In this document: one piece after another, positions 7,652 to 16,124 of the stretch | Position numbering within the stretch: the first letter of the stretch is position 1 | Layout: the number at the start of each line of letters is the position of its first letter | Assembly (NCBI RefSeq): GCF_038397715.1 | Contig: NZ_CP151633.1 | Location: 434,001-498,000, forward strand | Length of the DNA: 64,000 bases | Direction of reading: 5' to 3' | Origin: Microbacterium sp. LWO14-1.2 | Lineage (GTDB): Bacteria > Actinomycetota > Actinomycetes > Actinomycetales > Microbacteriaceae | Notes under the pieces: model-generated | The model's database searches: none | Told to the model about the DNA's origin: nothing | What the model saw: the letters and a program-made list of their open reading frames with translations, nothing else | Translations under genes and position numbers: made by a program

Positions 7652-9097
7652 ATGACCGGTTCGCCATGCACCCTCCTCATCCTCGGCGCGTCGGGTGATC
7701 TCACCTCGCGCCTGCTCCTCCCCTCCCTCGGATCCCTCCTCACACGGGAGCCGGGTCGCACCGTGACCGTGCGCGGGGCCGGCGTCGAGGACTGGGATGC
7801 GTCGCGCTGGCAGGAGACGGTGCGGGATGCCGTGGGCGCGCCGGTCGACGAGGGCACCGTGACCGTGGGCGACTACACCGCTCTGGACGTGACCGACCCG
7901 ACGGAGATCGGCGCTCTCGTGAAGACCCTCTCCCCGCGCACCGTGCTGTACTTCGCCCTGCCCCCGGCTGTGACGCGCAAAGCCATCGATGCGCTGCACG
8001 GCGCAGAGCTGCCCGACGACGTGGTGCTCGCGATGGAGAAGCCGTTCGGCGACGGTGCCGCGAGCGCCAGGTCGCTCAACGAAGCCCTCGTCGCGCTCGT
8101 GCCCGAGAACCGCATCTTCCGCGTCGACCACTTCCTCGGGCGCTCGATGCTGCTGAACCTGCTCGGCCTGCGCCTCGCCAACCGCATGTGGGATCCGGTG
8201 TGGTCGGCCGAGCACATCGACTCGGTGCTCGTCCGCTTCGACGAGAGTCTCGCGCTCGAGAACCGGGCGCGCTACTACGACCACGCGGGCGCCATGATCG
8301 ACATGATCCAGAGCCACCTGCTGCAGGTGCTCGGGCTCATGGCCATGGAGCCTCCCGCGACACTCGGCGAGCGCGACCTGCGTGATGCGAAGGCCGCCGC
8401 GCTGCGCGCCACGCACGTGTGGCGCAACGACCCGGCGAGCGCATCGTTCCGAGCGAGGTACACCGCCGGACGGGTGGGCGACCGCGACATCCCCTCGTAC
8501 GCCGACGAGGAGGGCGTGGATCCCTCGCTCGGCACCGAGACGCTCGCCGAGGTGGTGTTCGAGGTGGCGAACGAGCGCTGGGCCGGCGTGCCGTTCGTGC
8601 TGCGCTCCGGCAAGGCCCTCCCGACGAAGCGCTCGGAGGTCGTGGTGACGTTCCGTCCGGTGCGGCATCTGCCGGAGGGGCTGCGCAACGCACCTCGCGA
8701 CGGCGGTCGGCTCACGTTCGCGCTCGGGCCCGACCGCATGACCCTGGGCGTGCACGTGACGAGCGGCGACGAGCCGTTCGATCTGCGACAGGAGGACCTG
8801 GTGGCCGAGCTCGGACAGGGTCAGCAGCGGTCCTACGAGGAGGTCCTCGACGAGCTGCTCGACGGCGACGTCACGCTGTCGGTGCGCGACGACGAGGCCG
8901 AGGAGTGCTGGCGCATCCTCCAGCCGATCCGTGACGCCTGGGCGGCGGGCGAGGTGCCTCTGCAGGAGTACGCGGCGGGGACCGACGGACCGGAGGGCTG
9001 GCCGAGCTCCGCGGGGTTCGCGCCGCGTGACACGACGGCCGCCGCCGATGCGCAGACGGCGACCGAGACGACGCGCGGAGGCGACACGCCCGCCTGA
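7652..9097 (+). CDS. zwf: Glucose-6-phosphate dehydrogenase paralogue
   Basis: A 481-residue homologue of glucose-6-phosphate dehydrogenase (first step of the oxidative pentose phosphate pathway). The NADP-binding fingerprint LILGASGDLT opens the protein, EKPFGD follows, and the substrate motif is RVDHFLGR with Asp159 and His160. Canonical enzymes read DHYLGK, so the usual lysine is Arg164. The C-terminus is Ala/Thr rich. It stands alone, divergent from GH15 with an 80-base gap, not in a tkt-tal-zwf-opcA operon, so it is probably a second copy. ATG 7634 is an alternative start. Confidence 0.8.
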   Translation: MTGSPCTLLILGASGDLTSRLLLPSLGSLLTREPGRTVTVRGAGVEDWDASRWQETVRDAVGAPVDEGTVTVGDYTALDVTDPTEIGALVKTLSPRTVLYFALPPAVTRKAIDALHGAELPDDVVLAMEKPFGDGAASARSLNEALVALVPENRIFRVDHFLGRSMLLNLLGLRLANRMWDPVWSAEHIDSVLVRFDESLALENRARYYDHAGAMIDMIQSHLLQVLGLMAMEPPATLGERDLRDAKAAALRATHVWRNDPASASFRARYTAGRVGDRDIPSYADEEGVDPSLGTETLAEVVFEVANERWAGVPFVLRSGKALPTKRSEVVVTFRPVRHLPEGLRNAPRDGGRLTFALGPDRMTLGVHVTSGDEPFDLRQEDLVAELGQGQQRSYEEVLDELLDGDVTLSVRDDEAEECWRILQPIRDAWAAGEVPLQEYAAGTDGPEGWPSSAGFAPRDTTAAADAQTATETTRGGDTPA

Positions 9098-9140
9098 CGC
9101 GACGCGCCAGCGCCGACGCGGGCTCCCGGGCAGCAGCGGC

Positions 9141-9146
9141 GAGAAT
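9141..9146 (+). promoter_or_regulatory. Putative -10 before thrE
   Basis: GAGAAT begins the 11-mer GAGAATGGAGA, which also precedes the EEP gene and metX. It lies 7 bases before ATG 9154, favouring that start. Confidence 0.35.
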
Positions 9147-9153
9147 GGAGACC

Positions 9154-10554
9154 ATGTCCTCGAACCCGCGCCGACGGCTGCTCGCCTCGATGCGCCGGAT
9201 CCTGCACACCGATCCGTCGGCCGTGGCCTACACCGAGGCCCTGCCGGTGATCGACGAGCGCACGGTCCCCCGCGTCCTCGACCTTGCGACGCGTATCGGC
9301 GAATCGATGTTCGCCGTCGGGGCGTCGGCGCACGAGGTCACGCTCGCGATCATCCGCGTGTGCGAGGCGTACGGGCTGCGAGGCGTTCAGGTCGACGTGA
9401 CCTACAACTCGATCACCGTGTCCTTCCACCTGAGCGGCGAGGTCTGGCCGGAGACGCTCGTGCGCGTGGTGCGGGTGGCGGCGCCCGACCATTCCAAGCT
9501 GCAGCGCGTGCAGGCGCTCGTCGCCGACATCGACGACGGTCTCGACCTCGAATCGGCGCGGTCGACGTTCCGCGCCATCCGGCGACTGCCGTTCCGCTAC
9601 CAGCAGGCCGTCGTCATCGTGGCGCGTGCGCTCCTCGCCGTCGGCGTCAGCATCCTCCTCGGCGCCTCGCCGATCATCGTCGGTCTGACGTTCGTCGCGG
9701 CGCTGTGCGCGGCGATCACGCAGGCGGCGCTCGCGCGCATCCGGGTGCCGCTGTTCTTCAGTCAGATCGCCGGTGGCTTCGTCACGACGGTCGTGGCGGT
9801 GGTTGTGTCGGCTCTGGGGGCAACGGGGATCGAGCCGTTCGTCGGCATCCGCCCCTCGATCATCGTCGCCTCGGGCATCGTGCTGATGCTCGCCGGGCTC
9901 ACCGTGGTGGGGGCGGCGCAGGATGCGATCGACGGCTTCGCGCTGACCGCCGGCGGACGCATCCTGGATCTGACGATGCAGACGCTGGGCGTCGTGATCG
10001 GCATCCTCGTCGGGCTCGAGCTGGGCGGTCTGCTCGGCTTCACGATGGACCTGCCTGACGACCCCGCGCCCTTCGGCCCCTTGCCCGCGGTGTTCGCGGG
10101 GGCGATCATCATCGCCGTGGCCGTCGCCGTGTTCAACGGCGCGGGCCTGCGGATCATCCTGGTGAGCGCCCTCCTCAGCGCGATCACGATCGCCGGCTAC
10201 ACGCTCGCGACCGCGGTGAACGTGCATCCGGCGGCGGCCAGTGCGGTGGGTGCGCTGCTGGCGAGCTTCGTCGGGGTGCTCATCGCGCACAACCTGCACG
10301 TGCCGTCGGTCGCGGTGACGACGGCGGCGATCGTTCCGCTCGTGCCCGGGGTCGCGGTGTTCCAGGGCCTGTTGGAGATGGTGCATGCCGGCGGGACGAC
10401 CTCGGGGGTCATGGGGGCTGGGGGATCGCTCATCGACGCGGCGGTGATCGGCATCGGCCTCGCCTCCGGCGCCTCGCTCGGGCTCTATCTGGGGACGCCG
10501 GTGCGTGCCACTCTGAGCAGCGTCACGAAGACGCGCGCAAGGGTGCGCCGCTGA
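9154..10554 (+). CDS. thrE: Threonine/serine exporter, ThrE family
   Basis: A 466-residue membrane protein (469 if ATG 9145 is used). It follows the ThrE plan: a soluble N-terminal region of ~150 residues with ATRIGESMFAVGASAHEVT, then about ten hydrophobic helices that fuse the ThrE_N half (DUF1212) and the C-terminal DUF3815-like half. In Corynebacterium, ThrE exports L-threonine and L-serine using the proton gradient. It is a single gene on its own transcript, and the hexamer at 9141 fits a leaderless start at 9154. Confidence 0.85.
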   Translation: MSSNPRRRLLASMRRILHTDPSAVAYTEALPVIDERTVPRVLDLATRIGESMFAVGASAHEVTLAIIRVCEAYGLRGVQVDVTYNSITVSFHLSGEVWPETLVRVVRVAAPDHSKLQRVQALVADIDDGLDLESARSTFRAIRRLPFRYQQAVVIVARALLAVGVSILLGASPIIVGLTFVAALCAAITQAALARIRVPLFFSQIAGGFVTTVVAVVVSALGATGIEPFVGIRPSIIVASGIVLMLAGLTVVGAAQDAIDGFALTAGGRILDLTMQTLGVVIGILVGLELGGLLGFTMDLPDDPAPFGPLPAVFAGAIIIAVAVAVFNGAGLRIILVSALLSAITIAGYTLATAVNVHPAAASAVGALLASFVGVLIAHNLHVPSVAVTTAAIVPLVPGVAVFQGLLEMVHAGGTTSGVMGAGGSLIDAAVIGIGLASGASLGLYLGTPVRATLSSVTKTRARVRR

Positions 10555-10596
10555 CGATCCTCTGAATCAGGTGGGAGGCGGCCTTCGGGATAGGTT

Positions 10597-10617
10597 GTGC
10601 ACAATTGAATTGTGTAC
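10597..10617. promoter_or_regulatory. OhrR-type operator
   Basis: The core ACAATT-G-AATTGT (10601-10613) is a perfect palindrome, extending to 10-bp arms with one mismatch. It closely resembles the TACAATT/AATTGTA operator known for Bacillus OhrR. It overlaps the -10 region of the ohrR gene, so binding would repress its own transcription. Confidence 0.8.
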
Positions 10618-10620
10618 GGT
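10615..10620 (+). promoter_or_regulatory. Putative -10 of leaderless ohrR transcript
   Basis: TACGGT, 6 bases before ATG 10627, partly covered by the operator palindrome. Confidence 0.5.
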
Positions 10621-10626
10621 AGATGT

Positions 10627-11088
10627 ATGGCCGTGACCGATGAGATGGTGTGCTTCTCGCTGTACTCCGCCGCCCGCGCGACCACGCAGGCGTACCGCTC
10701 GCTGCTCGCACCCTGGGGCCTCACCTACCCGCAGTACCTCGTGCTCGCGATCCTCTGGAACGAGGGCGAGCAGAGCGTCGGCGCGCTGGGAGAGGCGATG
10801 CAGCTCGACTCCGGCACGCTGTCTCCCCTCGTCCGTCGACTGGAGCAGGCGGGCTACGTCACGCGCGCCCGCGGCGCCGACGACGAGCGCGTGGTGCTCG
10901 TGCGTCTCACCGACGCCGGACTCGCCCTGCGGGCCGAGGTCGCGCCGGCCCGAGCCACCGTCGCCGAGCTCGCCGGGATGGCCGACCCCGAGCACCGCCA
11001 GCGCCTCATCGCGGAGCTGCGCGAGCTCACGGCCCTGCTCCAAGGCGTGACCGATCACGAGCACGCGCGCGCGGCGGCACGCGACTGA
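10627..11088 (+). CDS. ohrR: MarR-family organic-peroxide sensor OhrR
   Basis: A 153-residue MarR-type winged-helix repressor. The N-terminus has the OhrR signature VCFSLYSAARATTQAYRSLL with the redox-sensing Cys9; no other cysteine exists, so it is the one-cysteine type as in Bacillus. The recognition region is LDSGTLSPLVRRLEQ, followed by the wing RARGADDERVVLVRLT. Oxidation of the cysteine by organic hydroperoxides is expected to release it from the palindrome in its own promoter and switch on ohr 75 bases downstream. ATG 10627 is preferred over GTG 10612. Confidence 0.92.
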   Translation: MAVTDEMVCFSLYSAARATTQAYRSLLAPWGLTYPQYLVLAILWNEGEQSVGALGEAMQLDSGTLSPLVRRLEQAGYVTRARGADDERVVLVRLTDAGLALRAEVAPARATVAELAGMADPEHRQRLIAELRELTALLQGVTDHEHARAAARD

Positions 11089-11163
11089 CTCCGCGCTCTG
11101 CGCCGCACCCGCCGGACCACGGGACCGCACACCAGGACCGCACAACAGGAAGGAGTCCACACG

Positions 11164-11586
11164 ATGGACGCTCTCTACACCGCCGAGGCACTCGCCACCG
11201 GAGCAGGACGCGACGGTCGCGTCGTGACCCAGGAGGGCGCGCTCGCCCTCGACCTCGCCATCCCGAAGGCGATGGGAGGCAGCGGCGCGGGCGCCAACCC
11301 CGAGCAGCTGTTCGCCGCCGGCTACGCCGCCTGCTTCCACTCCGCACTGCAGTCCGTGGCCCGCAGCCAGAAGGTCGCGATCACCGACTCCTCGGTCGGC
11401 GCGCGCGTGCACATCGGATCGAACGGCCAGGGCGGGTTCGGCCTCGCCGTCGAACTGGAGGTCGTCATCCCCGGACTCCCCCACGAGCAGGCGCAGGCTC
11501 TCGCCGACGCCGCCCACCAGGTCTGCCCCTATTCGAACGCGACCCGCGGCAACATCGACGTCGCGATCACCGTGTCGGACGACTGA
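11164..11586 (+). CDS. ohr: Organic hydroperoxide resistance protein Ohr
   Basis: A 140-residue thiol peroxidase of the Ohr/OsmC fold that reduces organic hydroperoxides. Both catalytic cysteines are in place: Cys57 in YAACFHSAL and Cys121 in VCPYSNATRG, along with the arginine/glutamate-containing N-terminal motif PEQLFAAGYAA. An AGGAAGGAG site precedes ATG 11164. It is cotranscribed with ohrR and probably with the reductase gene 46 bases on. Confidence 0.95.
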   Translation: MDALYTAEALATGAGRDGRVVTQEGALALDLAIPKAMGGSGAGANPEQLFAAGYAACFHSALQSVARSQKVAITDSSVGARVHIGSNGQGGFGLAVELEVVIPGLPHEQAQALADAAHQVCPYSNATRGNIDVAITVSDD

Positions 11587-11632
11587 CCCCGTCGATCACC
11601 CGACACCCGCCCATCCCACGAGGAGGAAACCC

Positions 11633-12610
11633 ATGCGCGCACTCATCCACCAGACCTTCGGCGAACCAGCCGACGTCCTCGCTGTCGAGGAGCGACCGAT
11701 CCCCGACCCCGGCCCAGGGCAGGTGCGGCTGCGCATCGTGCTCTCGCCCATCCACAACCACGACCTGTGGACCGTGCGAGGCACGTACGGGTTCGTGCCC
11801 GACCTTCCCGCAGCATCCGGCACCGAGGCGCTGGGCGTCGTCGACGCGCTGGGCAAGGGCGTGGAGCACCTCACGGTCGGGCAGCGCGTCGCGACCGGCG
11901 GCACGTTCGGCGCCTGGGCGGAGTACGTGGTCGCGAACGCCGCCGGGCTCATCCCCGTGCCGGAGGCCCTGAGCGACGAGAGCGCGTCGCAGCTGGTGTC
12001 GATGCCCTTCAGCACCATCAGCCTGCTGCAGTTCCTCGGCGCGCAGGGGGGCGACTGGATCGTGCAGAACGCCGCGAACGGCGCGGTGGGACGCATGCTG
12101 GCCCAGCTGGGCGCCGCGCGCGGCGTGAACGTGATCGGCCTCGTCCGGCGCGCGGCCGGCGTCGAGGAGCTGCGCGAGCAGGGGATCGAGCGGATCGTGG
12201 CCACCGACGCCGAGGACTGGCGCGACGAGGTCGAGCGCATCACGGGCGGAGCGCGCATCGCGTTCGGCATCGACTCGGTGGGCGGCTCAGCCGCCGGCGA
12301 CGTGCTCTCGCTTGTCGGCGAGGGCGGCACGCTCGTCGCCTTCGGCGCGATGCAGTCGCCGGTCATGGAGATCGCCTCCTCCGACGTGATCTTCAAGCAG
12401 GCGACCGTGAAGGGGTTCTGGGGCAGCAAGGTCATCCAGACGATGGATGCCGCGACCCGCACCGCTCTGTTCGGCGAGCTCATCCAGCGCGTGACCGACG
12501 GCACGCTGACCCTCCCGGTCGCCGGTGTCTTCGACGCCGCCGACATCGCCGACGCCGTGCGTGCGAGCACCTCGGCCGGACGCGTGGGCAAGGTGCTGCT
12601 GCGCTTCTGA
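11633..12610 (+). CDS. Zinc-free MDR-family reductase (enoyl reductase/quinone oxidoreductase-like)
   Basis: A 325-residue medium-chain dehydrogenase/reductase. It lacks the zinc-binding cysteines of alcohol dehydrogenases. The nucleotide site reads DWIVQNAANGAVGRMLAQLG, preceded by SMPFSTISLLQFL, a pattern close to 2-enoyl thioester reductases (MECR/ETR type). It follows ohr with a GAGGAGG site and may reduce aldehydes or enones formed from lipid peroxides. That role is inferred from the operon; the true substrate is unknown. Confidence 0.75.
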   Translation: MRALIHQTFGEPADVLAVEERPIPDPGPGQVRLRIVLSPIHNHDLWTVRGTYGFVPDLPAASGTEALGVVDALGKGVEHLTVGQRVATGGTFGAWAEYVVANAAGLIPVPEALSDESASQLVSMPFSTISLLQFLGAQGGDWIVQNAANGAVGRMLAQLGAARGVNVIGLVRRAAGVEELREQGIERIVATDAEDWRDEVERITGGARIAFGIDSVGGSAAGDVLSLVGEGGTLVAFGAMQSPVMEIASSDVIFKQATVKGFWGSKVIQTMDAATRTALFGELIQRVTDGTLTLPVAGVFDAADIADAVRASTSAGRVGKVLLRF

Positions 12611-12637
12611 ATCCTGATCCCGGTGAGGCGCGCACAA

Positions 12638-12658
12638 TTACTTGACACCGGTAATTAA
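12638..12658. promoter_or_regulatory. Sugar-locus operator 1 (GH95 operon)
   Basis: A 9-3-9 imperfect inverted repeat with a perfect left half TTACTTGAC and a right half matching GTCAAGTAA at 6 of 9 positions. It covers the TTGACA -35 box of the GH95 promoter. The same half-site recurs at 21055-21075 and 21157-21177. Confidence 0.6.
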
Positions 12659-12669
12659 TGCGCTACGCT
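12642..12669 (+). promoter_or_regulatory. Promoter of the GH95-esterase-ROK operon
   Basis: TTGACA (12642-12647), 16-base spacer, TACGCT (12664-12669), about 40 bases before the GH95 start. This is a good housekeeping-type promoter, with the operator on its -35. Confidence 0.65.
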
Positions 12670-12708
12670 GACGGTGCTGCCCGATTCGATCGACCACACC
12701 GGAGTGCG

Positions 12709-15129
12709 ATGAGCGACACCCTGCGCCTCACCTGGGATTCCCCGGCCTCCCGCTGGGACGAGGCCACTCCCCTCGGCAACGGGCGCATCGGCGCCATGGC
12801 CTACGGCGGATCGGGGCTCTACCGCCTCAACGACTCCACGGTCTGGTCGGGCACTCCGGACGGTCCGGCCCGCGCCCTCGACGAGGTCATCGCACGCGGA
12901 GCCGGGCCCGAGCGCCTGGCCGAAGTGCGCGCCGCTCTCGACGCGGGCGACGTGCGACGGGCGGAGGACCTCCTCATGGCCTTCGAGGGGCCGTACTCGC
13001 AGGAGTTCCTGCCGCTCGCCGACCTCCGCGTCGACATCCTCGGCGCGGACCCCGTCACTCCCGCACGCACCCTCGACATCGACGAGGCCTGCCTGCTCGA
13101 GGCGCTCTCCACCCCGCGCGGACGCGTGCGCCGACGGTCATGGGTGTCCGCACCCGCCCAGGCTCTGCTCGTCGAACTGACCTCGGAAGCCCCCTTCGAC
13201 GTCGACCTGGAGGTGTCCACTCCGCTGCAGGGCGACGCCGTCGAGCTGCACGGCGCTCTCGCGCTCGATGTGCGGATCCCCGTCGACGGCGCACCGCTGC
13301 ACGAGGCCTCGGTCGAACCGGGTCATCGCTACGCGGACGACGACGCCGACACCGAGGCCTACGACGCCTACGCTGCGGTCGTCGCGGCCATCGACTCCGA
13401 CGGCGAGATCGACGGCGCCCCCGGGCGCCTCGCCGTGCGCAGAGCCCGTCGACTGCTGATCGCCCTGTCCACATCGTCGCGCGCCGAGTCGTGGTGGGCC
13501 GACGCCGACGGGGACTGGCGGACCGCCTCACGCGAGGCGATCCGGGATCGCGCCACGGAGCGAGCGGATGCCGCGGTTCGCCGAGCCGCCGCAGAACTGC
13601 TCGCCGAGCACGTCGCCGACCGGCGGCGCGCGACCAGGGCGCGATTCGCGATCGGCAGTCGGCGTGAGGGGGCCTGGAGCGTCGACCGCGATGTGCTGCG
13701 CGGCGACGACCCTCGGCTGCGCGCGACCGTCGCCGCCGAGTACGGCATGTACCTGCTCGCCTCGAGTTCGCGCGCCGGGAGCCCGGCTGCCAACCTGCAG
13801 GGCATCTGGAACGCCGAACTCCGCCCGGCCTGGTCGTCGAACTACACGATCAACATCAACACCGAGATGAACTACTGGGCGGCCCCCGCGCTGCACGCCC
13901 CCGACGTCTTCGAACCGCTCCTCGCGCTCGTCGAGCACCTGGCGGACACGGGCGGGGAGGTGGCCCGGCGCCTGTACGGCGCCCGCGGGTGGGTCGCCCA
14001 CCACAACAGCGACGTCTGGGGCTGGACCCTCCCGGTCGGCAACGGCCGCGGAGCGGCCAGCTGGGCCATCTGGATGATGGGCGGCGTCTGGCTCACCCAC
14101 AATCTCTGGGACGCATACGAGTTCGGCGGCGACCGCGACCTGCTGCGGACGCGGATCTGGCCGGTCCTGCGCGGGGCGACGGAGTTCTGCCTCGACTGGC
14201 TCGTCGAGGGCCCAGACGGACTCCTCCGCACCTCTCCCTCCACCTCCCCCGAGAACTCCTACGTCGCCGCGGACGGCCGCCCCACCCCTCTCGGCCTCGC
14301 CGCCGCCTCCGACCTCGCCCTCATCGGCGCGCTCTTCACCAGGACGCTCCGCGCGATGTCCGACCTCGCGCTCGACGATGCGCTCGAGGCCGAGGTGCGC
14401 AGCGCACTCACCCGGCTCGCACCCGTGCGGATCGGAGCCGACGGGAGACTGCTGGAATGGGGCGCCGACGTTCCGGAGCACGAGCCGCTGCACCGCCACC
14501 TCTCCCCCGTCGTCGGCCTGTATCCGCTCGACAGCATCACGCCGGAGGCGACGCCGCAGCTCCTCCACGCCGCCGCACGGTTCCTCGACGCGCGCGGCCC
14601 CGGGGCGATGGGATGGTCATGGGCCTGGAAGGTCGCGCTGCGGGCGCGCGCCGGACAGGGCGACGTCGCGGCATCCCTCCTGGAGGAGGCGCTGACGCCG
14701 TTCGACGGCGATTCCTCGCGGCACGGCCCCGTGGACGGCTCCGAATGGGGCGGGCTTCTGCCGAACCTGTTCAGCACGCACCCGCCGTTCCAGATCGACG
14801 GCAACCTCGGATTCCCCGCGGCCATCACCGAGATGCTCGTGCAGAGTCACGCCGGCGAGATCCGGCTGCTGCCGGCGCTCCCGGAGGCCTGGCCCGAGGG
14901 CGACGTCCAGGGCATCGCCGTCCGCTCGGGGCTGGTCCTCGACCTGGCCTGGTCGGAAGGCCGCGTCACCGCGGCCACCGTGCGCAACCCCGGCGCCGAG
15001 GACCGGTCGATCCGCGTGCGCATCGGCGGGCAGACGATGCCGGTCGACGTGCCGGCGGGCGCAGCGCTCGCCCTCCCGCTCGCCCCCGCGCCCGATGCCG
15101 AGCACACGGAGGATGCGCATGCACGGTGA
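12709..15129 (+). CDS. Glycoside hydrolase family 95 (alpha-L-fucosidase/alpha-L-galactosidase)
   Basis: An 806-residue inverting glycosidase. The architecture is the GH95 one: N-terminal beta-sandwich starting WDEATPLGNGRIGAM, an (alpha/alpha)6 barrel and a C-terminal beta domain. Residues matching the bifidobacterial 1,2-alpha-fucosidase active site are present: Asn382 and Asn384 in YTININTEMNYW, Glu515 in SPSTSPENSY, Asp697 in FQIDGNLG. There is no signal peptide, so it acts on imported oligosaccharides. ATG 12709 gives a normal N-terminus. It leads the operon with the acetyl esterase and the ROK repressor. Whether it removes L-fucose or L-galactose cannot be decided. Confidence 0.88.
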   Translation: MSDTLRLTWDSPASRWDEATPLGNGRIGAMAYGGSGLYRLNDSTVWSGTPDGPARALDEVIARGAGPERLAEVRAALDAGDVRRAEDLLMAFEGPYSQEFLPLADLRVDILGADPVTPARTLDIDEACLLEALSTPRGRVRRRSWVSAPAQALLVELTSEAPFDVDLEVSTPLQGDAVELHGALALDVRIPVDGAPLHEASVEPGHRYADDDADTEAYDAYAAVVAAIDSDGEIDGAPGRLAVRRARRLLIALSTSSRAESWWADADGDWRTASREAIRDRATERADAAVRRAAAELLAEHVADRRRATRARFAIGSRREGAWSVDRDVLRGDDPRLRATVAAEYGMYLLASSSRAGSPAANLQGIWNAELRPAWSSNYTININTEMNYWAAPALHAPDVFEPLLALVEHLADTGGEVARRLYGARGWVAHHNSDVWGWTLPVGNGRGAASWAIWMMGGVWLTHNLWDAYEFGGDRDLLRTRIWPVLRGATEFCLDWLVEGPDGLLRTSPSTSPENSYVAADGRPTPLGLAAASDLALIGALFTRTLRAMSDLALDDALEAEVRSALTRLAPVRIGADGRLLEWGADVPEHEPLHRHLSPVVGLYPLDSITPEATPQLLHAAARFLDARGPGAMGWSWAWKVALRARAGQGDVAASLLEEALTPFDGDSSRHGPVDGSEWGGLLPNLFSTHPPFQIDGNLGFPAAITEMLVQSHAGEIRLLPALPEAWPEGDVQGIAVRSGLVLDLAWSEGRVTAATVRNPGAEDRSIRVRIGGQTMPVDVPAGAALALPLAPAPDAEHTEDAHAR

Positions 15130-16102
15130 GATCACGACGGTCGACGTCGCGACCACGCAGACCGAACCCGACGACTTCGACGCCTTCTGGGCCGACACGA
15201 TCGCGGAGACCCGCAGCCTGCCGCTCGATGTGACCGTGACGCCGCAGCCGACGCGGCTGACCCAGATCGACGTGCACGAGGTGAGCTTCCGGGGATTCGG
15301 CGGCACGCCGATCCGGGCGTGGCTCCGCGTCCCGCACGGCGCGACCGCGCCGCTGGCCGGCATGGTGCAGTTCTTCGGGTACGGCAACGGCCGAGGGCAC
15401 GCTCTGCGCGACCTGCGATGGGCGGCTGCCGGGTACGCGCACCTCGTCGTCGACGCGCGAGGGCAGGGTCACGGCGACACCGACGACGATCACGCCGACG
15501 GCGGACCGTCGGCCGGCGGCTTCCTCACCCGGGGCCTCCGGTCGCCCCGGGAGTACTACTACCGCCGCGTGTACGCGGATGCGGTACGGGCCGTGGATGC
15601 GCTGCGCTCCCTCGACCTCGTCGACCCTGCGCGCGTCGGCGTCGCCGGGGCGAGTCAGGGCGGGGGCATCGCGCTCGCGATCGCCGGCCTGGTCCCGGAC
15701 CTCGCCGCCGCCGTGATCCAGGCCCCCTTCCTCTGCGAGCTCGACCGCGCTGCGACGCTGAGTCGGGAGCATCCGTACTCCCTGCTGACGCAGTACCTCG
15801 CTGACCGGCGCGGCGACGCCGCGACCGCGCTCGACACCCTGCGGTACTTCGACGGCGTGAACCACGCCAAGCGTGCGACGGCTCCGGCTCTGCTGAGCAC
15901 GGGGATGCTCGACGGCATCGCCCCGCCCGAGACGGTGCTGCCGGCCTTCAGCGCGTACGGCGGGACGAAGACCGTGGTGCTGTGGCCGTACAACGGCCAC
16001 GAGGCGGGTGGAGACCTCGACGAGGAGAACGGCCTCGACTTCGCGGCTCGGCACCTCGCCGTCGACGCTCCCCTGTCCGCCGCCGCGGATTCGCTACGAT
16101 AG
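15119..16102 (+). CDS. Carbohydrate esterase family 7 acetyl esterase
   Basis: A 327-residue alpha/beta hydrolase of the CE7 (acetyl xylan esterase/cephalosporin C deacetylase) type. It shows FDAFWADT near the N-terminus, the family RGQG motif in VVDARGQGH, the nucleophile elbow GASQGG, Asp in GMLDGIAPPE and His in NGHE. ATG 15119 sits 6 bases after GGAGG and overlaps the end of GH95 by 11 bases; ATG 15113 is an alternative. It is cytoplasmic, so it probably deacetylates imported sugars before or after the glycosidases act. Confidence 0.88.
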   Translation: MHGEITTVDVATTQTEPDDFDAFWADTIAETRSLPLDVTVTPQPTRLTQIDVHEVSFRGFGGTPIRAWLRVPHGATAPLAGMVQFFGYGNGRGHALRDLRWAAAGYAHLVVDARGQGHGDTDDDHADGGPSAGGFLTRGLRSPREYYYRRVYADAVRAVDALRSLDLVDPARVGVAGASQGGGIALAIAGLVPDLAAAVIQAPFLCELDRAATLSREHPYSLLTQYLADRRGDAATALDTLRYFDGVNHAKRATAPALLSTGMLDGIAPPETVLPAFSAYGGTKTVVLWPYNGHEAGGDLDEENGLDFAARHLAVDAPLSAAADSLR

Positions 16103-16124
16103 CCGACACGAACCGAAGGATCTG

